From Symbiodinium natans (lineage: Eukaryota > Sar > Dinophyceae > Suessiales > Symbiodiniaceae): a stretch of DNA of 64,000 nucleotides. The translations under genes and the position numbers were made by a program. The stretch spans positions 62,001 through 126,000 of the forward strand of contig CAJNDS010001557.1 in assembly GCA_905221605.1 (NCBI GenBank). Direction: 5' to 3'. Below, in pieces: positions 41,801 to 53,800 of the stretch. A model generated the notes under the pieces. It saw only the letters and a program-made list of their open reading frames with translations, was not told where the DNA came from and did no database searches. Every line of letters starts with the position of its first letter. Within the stretch, counting starts at the first letter, position 1.

Positions 41801-44800
41801 ACCTCAGGGTTTAGGGTTTAGGGTTTAGGGTTTATTAGGGTTTAGGGCTAGGGTTTAGGGCTTGGGGTTTGGGGTCAGGGCCCGTTAGGGCTTAGGGCTT
41901 CCTACCTAAATGTGAGAAGAAGAGCATCGCGGTCCCGATGATCTTGGCAGAAGGGGGTTGGGGGAGGGGAGGGGGTGTTGGCGTTTACGGCTTGGGGATT
42001 TAAGAGATTTAGGGGCTCAGGGTTTAGGGTTTAGGGTTTAGGGCTAGGGTTAAGGGTTTGGGGTTTAGCAGGCGTTTCAGGGCTAAGAGCCTTCCCATTC
42101 AGGTTTTGGCAGCTTTGGAGCCTGCAGTTGAGCACACTCGGCTTCGAACCAGAGATTCTCACTTGGAGGGTCATGGGACTTAATAACCACTTATAACTCT
42201 ACTTATAACCCTACTTATAATTGGGAAAACCCCTATAAGGCCCTTTAGGTGTATTATAAGTAGGGTTGTAAGTACAGGTAGAATTGGTTAGTAAGTACCA
42301 TGAACCTCCAAGCAGACTCAACCACGCAAAGCCCCCCCAATGGTCCATAACTCTATCCTGCAAAGTCTCCACGGGAAGTCGTGGCTTCTAGGCACCAGCA
42401 GTTTAGGGTTTAGGGTTTAGGGTTTAGGGTTTGGGGTTTAGGGTTTGGGGTTTAGGGTTTAAGATTTATTCAGACTTGGGTATCCCAAAGTGTCAAAACC
42501 CCACCACCTGGTATAAGGAAGCCGCGTTGTTGGATAGTGCTCCTAACCGCTGACATTTGAATGCTGCAGGAAATACAAGCCTGCTTTGGACCTTGTAACG
42601 TCAGCAGGTGCATCTCTACACTCTCCCCGCTTAACCTTAAGCCTAAACCCAAACCCCAAACCCTAAACTTGAACTACGGCTTGCGTTCTGCCTTTTCATC
42701 AAAAAACAATCACCAATTAAAAACCACATTTTAAAAATAAAAAGCCCTTAAGCCCTAAATCCTCAACCCCCATCTCTTCCCAGTGGCCCAGCGAGAGAGC
42801 TTTGACGATGTGGCCGGGGCTACTGATCCTCGGGGAGCAAAATACAGCCCCAAAGCCTACTCTGGGGTTTAGGGTTTAGGGTTTAGGGTTTAGGGTTTAG
42901 GCTTTAGGGTTTAGGGTCCCAACACCCTAAACCTGAGCACCTAAATCTCAAGCCCCAAACCCTTATCCCGGATTCAGGGCTTGTAGGCTTTGGGGTGGGG
43001 GGAGGGGGGAGGGGGGAGGGGGGGGGGGGGGGGAGGGGGGGGGAGGGGGGGGGGGAGGGGGGGGGAGGGGGGAGGGGGGGGAAACCCTAAACCCTAAACC
43101 CTAAACCCTAAACCCTAAGCCCTAAACCCTAAACCCTGAACCTTGAACCCTAGACCCTAAACCCTAAACCCTAAACCCTAAACCCTAAACCCTAAACCAC
43201 AACCCTAAGCCTTGAACCCTAAACTCCTGAAGAAGCATTGGTGCCTCGGGCCCGAGCAATCGCCAGGCAATGGCACCCTTAACCCTAAACGCAAGAGAGG
43301 GGGTTGTTATTTGACTGTTATCTAACGTTCCAAGTATTGAGCGGGGAGGGGGGGGGGGGGCCTAAACCCTAAACCCTAAACCCTAAACCCTAAACCCCTT
43401 AATTCGGTCCCTTGTTATCATACTCAGGGCCCATACTTCAGATCCCTACAAAGACGGGTATAAGGGACCAGACTTAAGGGCCCATAGTCCCAACCTGAGA
43501 TGCCCCTAAACCCGAAACCTACGGGTTTCGGGTTTAGGGTTTGGGGTTTAGGGTTTAGGGTTTAGGGTTTAGGGTTTAGGGTTTTGGGATTTCAGGGCTC
43601 AGAGGTTGGTTTAGGACTGAGGCTTCGGCGGCCTCACACTTCAACCCGACAGGGCTGAGGGGTCTAGAGGTTTCGGTCTAGCCTTCAGGGTTTTCGGGCT
43701 TTGGGGTGTTTTAGGGTTTAGGGGTTTAGGAGGTTTAGGGTTTAGGGTTTAGGGCTTTTTGGCCAGGCAACCCCCCATCGGCGATCACAGGGACGTTGTA
43801 GGCCCTGGCGATGCTGGCCTCAAGCCCAGTTTTGTTTAGAGTTTAGGGTTTAGGGTTTAGGGTTTAGGGTTTAGGGTTTAGGGTTTAGGGTTTAGGGTTT
43901 AGGGTTTAGGGTTTAGGGTTTAGGGTAGGGTTTAGGGTTTAGGGTTTAGGGTTTAGGGTTTAGGGTTTAGGGTTTAGGGTTTAGGGTTTAGGGTTTAGGG
44001 TTTAGGGTTTAGGGTTTAGGTTAGGGTTTAGGGTTTAGGGTTTAGGGTTTAGGGTTTAGGGTTTAGGGTTTAGGGTTTAGGGTTTAGGGTTTAGGGTTAA
44101 GGGTTTAAGGTTTAGGGTTTAGGGTTTAGGATTTGGGGTTTAGGGGAGCCCTGGATGAGTTTTACAGCAAACCTTCAGAAAGCTGGAGCATGCTCCAAGG
44201 ATGATTCGAGCTGGGCTTCTCTTTAGTCTTCCTTGTTTCGGGGGGATAGGGATGTTCCAACTTTTTGGAGTTTACTGTAACCCTTTCAACCCCCTTCTAC
44301 CCTCTTCAACCGTTTTCAACCCCAAGCTTTGCAAAGTTGGAGCTGGCTGGCTTCATGCTGTCGCAGAGAGCTTCGGGATTTCAGCCGCCTACACCCCCAC
44401 AAAAATCCGACCCGAACCCAGACTGCCTTTAAGGGCAGTTCTATGGGCCCCTTAATGTGGCCCCCTTACCTCCTTCAAAGGGTTCTGAAGTATGGCACTT
44501 GGGTTCTACAGGATATGTGAGGGGTAGATAAGGGGACCCCTTTTAGGGCCCATGCTCAGGGACCATGTATCTACCCCAAGTGCCCATAAAACTGCATCCT
44601 ATGCCCCCATGCTTGCGTGAAATCTTCGACAGTCGAGGCGCCACGTTGTATACAGCGCTGGCCTGCCATGGATGTTCAGTGCGTCAGGGGCGCAACATGC
44701 CAGCACATTCTACCTCCAAGGGGCCCTGGTTTGGATGTGTATGGGGTTTAGGGTTTAGGGTTTAGGGTTTAGGGTTATTCAGGTTTAGGATTTAGGGTTT

Positions 44801-47800
44801 AGGGTTTAGGGTTTCTTGCTTGTCTGTATGGATGCTCAGTGCTTTGGGGGTGTAGGTCTTTCTTGAGGCTGTCGGTTCAGGGTTTATGAGGCCTCGACGC
44901 ATACATACTGCAACCTGCCTCAAGGTTCGGCAGTCGACATGTAGGGTCCATACCCTAAACCCTAGACCCTAAACCCTGAACCCTAAACCCTGAACACGGA
45001 ACCCTAAATCCTAACCCTAAACCCTAAACCCTAAGCCCTGAACCCTGAACCATAAACAACTGCCTGCGCGCGGCCGCACCCGCGATCCTTGTGTGCCTGG
45101 CAGCGGGCTAGAAGCATGATTAGGGGCTGACCTGGTGAGGGTTTAGGATTTAGGGTTTAGGGTTAGGGTTTAGGGTTTAGGGCTAGGGTTTAGGGTTTGG
45201 TGTTTTGGGCATAGGGTTCAGGGGGTTGATGGGCTTTGGGTTCAGGATTGAGGGCTCCGAGTCTGGGTCTGAAGGAGGGTGTCTGTGTTTGCGGCGGTGT
45301 TCTTGAGGTATAACCCTGAAGCCCGCAGAAACCCCCCCAAGCCCCAAACCCTAATCAATGAATCGTAAAGCCCTAAGTCTAGCCAGGCCTTGACAGACCT
45401 AAACCCACATGCCTTAAAACCCTTGATCCTAAAAATCAAAAAGCCCCAAAACCCTAAAACTCTGAAGCCCCCAAAGCTACCACAGCCCTAGAAACCCGAA
45501 CAAACCCGTAAACAAAGCTTAGAACCCCAACCAAAAAAAAGGTAAAAAAAGAAACACCTCAACAACCCCTCAAACCCCTTTAACAAATTGAGTAAACATA
45601 CAAATGATAACCTGTAAAAAACCAAAGCCCTAAGAATTAATTATTAATTAGTTATTAATTAATTATTAATTAATTATTAATTAATTATTAATTAATTATT
45701 AATTAATTATTAATTAATTATTAATTAATTATCAATCAATTATTAATTAATTACTAATTAATTATTAACCCTTAAAAGCTCCAAAGGCCGCCCCACCGTC
45801 GAGATGGAGCTGATGCCCATGCCCACGCGCAAGGCGTCCACCCCGCAGTCCTTGCTTGGCTTGCGCTGCGCGGGAGCTTTACCCTCAACTAAGTGAGGGT
45901 TTAGGGTTTAAGGTTTAGGGTTTAGGGTTTAGGGTTTAGGGTTTAGGGTTTAGGGCTTGGGCTTTATAGTGCTTGGGGTCAGTTTCCGTGAACAGGACGC
46001 GATATTGTGTGCTGAATAGCCCCCGCCCGCATTCTGGTGGCACAATGGAAGTTCGGGTGGTTCATTGGCAGATATACGTAGGCCACAGTAGCTACAACCT
46101 TTTTTGGGGAACTCAAAACCCGACAGACTTTCAACTATCCAAAACACTCCAAGTAGTCCTGAACTCCTGTGGACCACACGAAACACTTGAACCCTAAACC
46201 CTAAACCCTAACCCCTAAACCCTAAACCCTATTGAAGGATCTCGGACTTACGCTTCAGGCCTGCTCTCAACGCCCGTTGCAGCATGCTAACCAGCCCCAA
46301 GCTCATTTGGACCGGCAAGGTTCCAACCCGACTTCCAGTTTGGGTTGTTAGGGTTTAGTGAGGGTTGAGGGTCTAGGGTCTAGGGTGTAACTAGGGTTTA
46401 GGGTTTAGAGTTTTGTGGTTCAGGCTTATGATGAGGGTTGAGGGCTAATTACACTCCATGCTAGCTTGGTGACCACGTGGATTTGGGGGCCATGTGCTGC
46501 GCTGGAGAGGTTACGGTAGCACAACTTACTGGCCGAGGTCTCTAGGGGACAAAGGTCAAAGACTTGGTTTTCGGGGGTTGAGAGTTTCGGCTAGAGGGAT
46601 ACTCACAGAACCCTAAACCCTAAACCCTAAACCCGAAAACCCTAAACCCTACTTGGCACCTAAGATAAATCGGGTATACGGTCCCATCTTGTCTAGCTGA
46701 TGCAATTCGTCCCCGAGGCACTCAGCCCCGAGCCTTGAGGCTTCCCCCTAGACATTCAGAAACCCTGAGGGTTTAGGGTTTAGGGTTTAGGCTTTAGGGT
46801 TTAGGGTTTAGGGTTTAGGGTTTAGTGCAACGAAGTTCCCGGTCCCTAAGCCCTGAAGGGAACCCAACCCAATGAGAAAGAGAAGGAGGGCCCCTGCAGG
46901 GCCCTAGAAACCCTGAAGACACTTCTTGTCCATATTGACGCGCCATACAGACAGACACACATACGTACATGTTACATGCGTACATACATACGTACATCTA
47001 TATACAACATAACTATCGCTAGATAGAAGAATACTACTAATCAACGTAAGATAACATTAACCTGAAAATAGCCGGGATGCCAGCAAGTTCTTTGCTTGAC
47101 GTCGCGTAACCTCTGAAAAGCTCAGGGAGGGCCAGGCTTGCGGGGGCTTTGGGGAAGTTTGAGGGGTAAGGAGGGACCCCTGTAACCCCTATGTATACCT
47201 TCATGTTGCACTGCTTGGTCTCGAAAACCTTTCTAGAACAGTTTTCGACACTCCAAATCAACCTCACAAGCCACTGGTAGGATGGTTGACCTACATGATG
47301 CAAAACAACCCAGTTGAGCAGTTGCTCTTGAGCCTTCTCCCTGCACTAACCCTAAACCCTAAACCCTAAACCCTAAACCCTAAACCCTAAACCCTGCATG
47401 TGTTGAAAAGGCTGTGCGCCACCATGGCAAAGTCAAGTGAAGCCCAGGGAGAGGACCAGGATGGGCTATGAGGCCTTCGAACCCTCATGGGTTTAGGGTT
47501 TAGGGTTTAGGGTTTAGGGTTTTAGGGTTTAGGGTTTAGGGTTTAGGGTTTAGGGTTTAGGGTTTAGGGTTTAGGGTTTAGGGTTTAGGGTTTAGCACAA
47601 CTCTACCAAGGTCAGTTGAGGCCAGCAGCAACATTTCCCCCGATGATCTGCATCTTTGGGTACTTCTGCTTCGTCCACCTGCTGATCTCACGGCAGACAT
47701 AGCAGTATAGCAGAACTGTTTTCTGGTCTATGGCCTGGGAAAAGTGCGAGTCTTCACTAGGAGTGGGACTGGGACGAGCAATGCATTACCACAGCAACTG

Positions 47801-50800
47801 CGCATGCAATCTGCGTGACAACCCTAGACCCTGAACCCTAAACCCCAAACCCCAAACCCTAAATCCTAGACCCTAACCCACGCGAAGAGGGTCCACCTGA
47901 TGATCTCCAGCTGATCCTCATTGTCGCCCTGCCTGAGCATGCTGTCATGCACGGTCTGTCAGTATCATCACAAGGGTTTAGGGTTTAGGATTTAGGGTTT
48001 AGGGTTACGGCCCCCCCTGGGTCTTAGTAGGGAATGAGGGAATTAGGCACCTTATATCCCCCTGAACATACCCTTTAAGGGGTTCTTTTGGACCAGTAAA
48101 AAGACCCACAGCGGCCCACTGATGGCGGAAAGGAGTCATGCTCGGCTGTGGTTCGTGCCATGTCCAGTGCGGCTGACTCGTGCGCATTTGCCGAAGTGCC
48201 CTAACAACCCGGCGTCGATGTAAGATTAGACATGCGCAGCGTAGTCTACAAGGAGGGGACCCACCTAGGTATAAGTAGAGTCATGAGGACCCTTGATTGG
48301 GTTGTAAGGATCCTAACTTCGGTTCCAAGTCCCTTAACTAGAGTCGTTGTTAGTATAGTAAGGGGGGGCTCCCCTGTAGAGATGTGATTGTCCGGCAAGC
48401 ATCGCCAAACCTTTCTGGAAGATGACATGCGAGAGGAGAAGAGGTCGAAGAGTGTGATTGGGGGGCAAAGCTCCCAAATCCAAAAAACCCTAAACCCTAA
48501 CCCTAAACCCTAAACCCTAAACCCGAAACCCTAAACCCTAAACCCTAAAACCGTGGGGGTCCAGGAAGGTTTGCAGGGATCGGGGCCCAATGCCTTCTGC
48601 CTCTACCCAACACCCGGGTTTAGGGTATAGGGTTTTGGGTTAGGGCCTAGGGTTGGGGGTTTGGGGTTGAGAGGCTTTCGGGCTTACAAGCTTCTTCGAG
48701 TTCCCGAACCCTGTGCCCTCAACTCTCCAAGCCACCGAACCCCTAAGCCTCCAAACCCCCAAGCGCACCGGAAAAAAAAAAACTAGGGTTCAGAGCTTAG
48801 GGTTTAGGGCTAAACCCTAAACCCTAAACCCTAAACCCTAAACCCTAAACCCTAAACCCTAAACCCTAACCTCAAAAACCGCCAGGAGGGGGGCCGGTTG
48901 TCGAAGACGATCACGTCCGCCCCGGCGGCGACCAGGGCATCGACTCGCTGCTTTCGCGTGTTGTCGAGAACCTCGGTTTTTTTCAGGTTTTTATGGGGAC
49001 GCTTAGGGTTTAGGGTTTAGGGTTTGGGGTTTAGGGTTTAGGGTTTAGGGTTTAGGGTTTAAGGTCAGGGGTTTGGGGTTTACGGTTAGGGTCTAGAGTT
49101 TAGGGACAGTTTAAGGTTTGGGGCTTGTAAACGGGTTTACGCCCCAGGGCTTCCAAGCTCATGTAGGGATTTCAGGGTGTAGAAGACTCGGGCAGTATAC
49201 GGTTCATGGGTTTATCTATACGGTCCATGGGTTTAGGGCTTGGAGGGTTTGCAGGCTTCTATACCAGGGTCTTTGGGGGGTTTAGGGTACTCTTTTTGGC
49301 TTAAAGGGGCTCATAAGGGAACCTAAGAAAGGGAATTCGGGCCTGCTTTGGGTCCTACTTAGGGGTATACTATAGGGTCGGAAACTATAATATCATCAAA
49401 ACCTTATTCTAATTATTGAATTAAGGCCCCTAAACCCCCTAAACCTTAAAAATCATGCCCTAGACCCTAGACCCTAAACCCTAAACCCTAAACCCTAAAC
49501 CCTGAACCCCATTCGCGGCTTCTTGCGTGGTTTCGATTCTTTTTTTGTGTCTTCGCTGCCGCGGAGCCATGACTGCGGCTGCCACCCTGAGGCTCTTGTT
49601 CTCGTCCTCTGGCTTAAAGGCTTTAGGGGTTTGGGGTTTAGGGGTTTAGGGGTTTAGGGGTTTAGGGTTTAGGGTTAAGGGTTAAGGGTTTAGGGTTTAG
49701 GAATTTGGGTTTAGGGGTTCGGGTTTAGGGGTTTAGGGTTTAGGTTTTAGGGGCTTAAACCCCTAGACTCTCGAACCCTCTGTTGAGCTGGAGGTTGCCA
49801 GGCTTGTGGGGTTTTCATAAGGGCGTACTTGAAGGTTCATGGTACTTACTAACCAATTATAACTGGGCTTATAACCCTACTTATAATTGGGATAACCCCT
49901 ATAAGGCCCTTTAGGGGTATTATAAGTAGGGTTATAAGTACAGTTATAGTTGGTTAGTAAGTACCATGAACCTTCAAGTGCGTTTTGGCATTACAGGTGC
50001 TGGGGGCCTTCTGGCTAGGGTCCTTTATCGTGCTTCGGGCCTTCCGGAGGAATGAGGGTCGTTTTATAGGGTTTTGGGTAGCATTCGGGGATGTTTAGGG
50101 AGAGGCGCTAGGGTATAGGGTTTAGAGGGGCGAACTCGAGGCCCGAGACCAAAAAACTCAACCTAAAGCCCTAAACCCTGAACACTAAACTAAACCCGAA
50201 GCCCCCGATAGTATGCAAAGTACTGGCTTTTTGTTTGATTGTTTCTCGGGGTCCAGGTACGTAAACCCTAAGCAGTACCGTTATGAAATTGCACAGGGTC
50301 TGACAATGGAGAAACCCTATAAACCCCATCAACCCTGTAAATCCTCTAAACCCTCTAAACCCTCTAAACCCTGTGAACCTCATAAACCCTGTAACCAGCA
50401 AACGCATAGGGTGCTTCAAGGAGGGGGGTTAGCTAGGGAAGCTTAAGGAAGCTTAGGGAGCCTTAGGGAGTAGTAGGGATTATGAGGGAGACTTGGGTTA
50501 CATACCCCCCGATACCCCGAAAACCAAAACCCCTAAACCCTAAACCCTAAACCCTAAACCCTAAACCCTAAACCCTAAACCTTAAACCCTAAACCCTAAA
50601 CCCTAAATCCGGCCCATAGACCGGTCCTTGGTCGCATCGGGGAAATCCTGATTCTTGATCAGATCCGTGCGCGAGAGCAAGGCGATGAGCTCGCCTGACT
50701 CAACTCGGGAGGGTTTAGGGTTTAGGGCTTAGGGCTTGGGGTTTAGGGTTTAGGGTTTAGGGGGGGCTTAGGTGGGTTTAGGGTTTAGGGTTGGGAGTTT

Positions 50801-53800
50801 GGGGCGTTTAGGGCGTTTGGGGGGGACTTAGGGGTGGGTTAGGGTTTGGGGTTTGTGGAGTTTAGGGTGTAAAGTTTGGGGTTTAGGGTTTGGGGTTGGG
50901 GGTTTAAACAACTCAACCCGAAAGCGCTGACAGCATCCCGAACCTATGTGACGGGCTGAAGGTGACCCCCTTAAACCTAAAATGAAGCCTCGACCCCCCC
51001 CAATCCCATAAACCCCAGAAACCCTGATTCTGAACCTCCAAAAGCACTCTAAGTTAAACCAAGGGAAGTGAAAATCCTAAACCCCAAGCCCAGAAACCCA
51101 ACCCCGCCCCACCCCCAACCCCCACCCCCCCCCCCCCCACAGAAGCCTTTGGAGTTGAGGATGGGAAGCTTCCCTTTCTTCGAGGCGCTCAGCACTTGGT
51201 TCGCCTCCCTGGGGGTTTAGGGCTTAGGGTTTCGGGTTCATTTGTTTTATTTTGGGGAAGGGGGAGAGGGGGGGGGGATAGAAGGGAACTTTGGGTAGCT
51301 TACGTCAGAACTAGGTGTGTAGTGGGATTCTAGGAGGGGATTGCACCTGTGTAGTGGGGCGCTTTGGGGGCCAGGGATTGGAGCTGCGGCTTTTTTGGGG
51401 TGTTTAGGGATTTTGGGATTTGGGGCTGTGGCTGAGTTTGCGAAAGGGACAAAAGGTTGGCCTCTCTCTGGTCGCTAAGAGGGGTCGTGATACCCTAAAC
51501 GGGCTTTCTACTCAGCACCGGGCTTACGGTGTAGGGTGTAAGGTCTTGGCAGATAAGGGTGTCGTGGTTTGAGATTCTATAGAAACCGCACGCCTTTCGG
51601 TCTAGAATTTGGCGCGCGAAGGTCGGAAGAGCTTGCGGCGCAGTATCCTGGGAGTATCTTTCTTTGCGTAATGTGAATCATAATGGAACTGAACCCTAAA
51701 CAGGAGGAAACCCTTGTATAACCCGAAGCCCTAAACCTAAACAAAGGTTTCTCTGCCTTGGGTGATGGGCGTGAATGTTAAAGCCTCAACCTTGGGATAT
51801 TCCCCTTGATACTAACAGTCCTTAACAGGGGGTCATAATATGGGGTTCTTAGAACCCCCATTAAGGACAGTTAGTAGGAGAACATCCCAACCTGAACCCT
51901 AAACCCAAACCCTCAACCCTGACCTGAACCCTAAACCCTAAACCCTAAACCTAAACCCTAAACCGTAAACCCTTTGCGCGCAAGGCACTTCAAGCCGACA
52001 CCTTCCTTGGCCGTGAGCAAGTTCTCTGCCGGCGTCATGAACTCCTCAGTCCGTTCCTACCTCAAACACCCCCCTAAACCCTAAACCCTAAACCCCAAAC
52101 CCTAAACCACCCTAAACCCTAAACCAAAAGTTATAACCCCAAACCGAAGCCTTCAGAAGCTCCAAACCACAAGCAGGGGATTCGGGCCAGGACAGGGTTT
52201 AGGGTTTAGGATTTAGGGTTTAGGGCTTAGGGTTACTTTGCAGCGCAAGCACATGGAGGTCTTAAACTTTAATAAGCTGGCGTGCGACGCTGGCATGTCA
52301 GGTTGGGATGTTCCCGGCCACACGCAGCACGCTGGCAGCAAGCTGAGGACAGAACTGAGCAGGACAAAGAAATGCGTTCACGGCAGTGGTTTAGGGTTTA
52401 GGGTTTAGGGTTTAGGGTTTAGGGTTTAGGGTTTAGGGTTTAGGGTTTAGGGTTTAGGGTTCCATGTGTGTTCCATCACGCCGCAAGGAGCCTTGAGTCC
52501 CTCCGCCGGGTCGAGCGGATCTTCGAGGTCCATAAGGATGATATAGGGGATGAGTAAAAGTAAGGGCGAACCTGCCCCTGGCATTCGACCCGACTCTAGG
52601 CCCAAAACCCTTCACATAAGCGCTGCACCAAGCTTACTCTGTCAACACCCCGAACTCCTAAACTCTACGGTATCCTCTTCCTCTTCCAAACGCAAAAGAA
52701 TCAAGCGTTGCCCCCCATTTTGGGGGAGAATGGAGAACACTCAAGGTCCTTCCAGCCAGGTGCTATAAGCCTTGGGCCCAAGAAAGCGTAAGCTTAAATG
52801 CCCTAAACCCTAAACCCTAAACCCTAAACCCTAAACCCTAAACCCTAAACCCTAAACCCCGAACCCTAAACCCTAAACCCTAGGACCCTTACCGGGGCAC
52901 TCCGGGATGGCCCCTCCACAGGAAACTCGGGAGGTGCCCTGTGTGTGGGCTTTCGACAACCGTTTACAAGGGGATTTGAGGTTGCCTATTCCCTGTTAGA
53001 GTTTAGGGTTTAGGGTTTAGGGTTTAGGGCTAGGGTTTAGGGTTTAGGGTTTAGGAATAACTGACCCCTAAACCCTCAACCCTAAACGCCAAACCCTGGG
53101 AAAGCTTACCCCTATAAACCTCACATACCTCAAAAGTCCCCTTCCCCTCCAATTCTTGAAGACAGGCCCTAGACACAGGAACCTCAAGCCCTGAATCCTA
53201 TGAACTACTTTAACCCCCTGTCAACTCCGTTCTAGGACGGTCCTCAAAACCCTCTGAAAGATCTTCCTAAATATAATCCTCTTAAACCCAACAGGGGGAA
53301 GCAGGAAAGATCCCAAGGGCCGACCTGGCTCAATAAGCCCATAAAACCCTAACCCTAAACCCTAAACCAAAAACCCTAAACCCTAAACCCCAAAACCTAA
53401 ACCCTAAACCCTAAACTCTCAACCCTAAACCCGAAACTCTCAACCCTAAACCCTAAACCCTAAACGCTAAACCCCAAACCTTCAGGTGAGGTGTCCGACA
53501 CCGGCACGGCGGCATGGTCCACGAACTCGGCGTCCCGGCGGGTGACGAGGCCAAGCAGCCGGGACTTGAGCTTGCCATCCTCAAGGATTTAGGGTTTAGG
53601 GTTTAGGGTTTAGGGTTTAGGGTTTAGGGTTTGGGGCTTAGGGTTTAGGGCTTAAGGTTTAGGATTTGGGGTTTAGGATTTGGGGTTTAGGGTTTAGGGC
53701 TTGGGGCTTAGGGTTTGGGGTTTATAGGGGGTTTAGGGTTTGTAGGGGGTTTAGGGTTTATATGGCCTATAGGGTTTAGTGAGGACAAAGCAAGTAGAGA

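Larger units (their letters stand above)
42829..43771 (-). other. IMPDH-like intron 15
   Basis: TTTAGGG 42868-42915; poly-G tract 42995-43081; CCCTAAA 43083-43225; G run then CCCTAAA 43345-43397; family F element 43405-43505; TTTAGGG 43530-43585 and 43720-43755. Confidence 0.75.
43819..44641 (-). other. IMPDH-like intron 14
   Basis: Holds the longest array of the window, TTTAGGG 43846-44135 (about 38 units, two phase slips at 43925 and 44019), unique 44150-44460, and family F element 44460-44592. Confidence 0.75.
47942..48894 (-). other. IMPDH-like intron 8
   Basis: TTTAGGG 47972-48006; family G relic 48017-48080; family I element 48243-48385; CCCTAAA 48485-48548; head-to-head junction near 48810; CCCTAAA to 48870. 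Confidence 0.75.
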
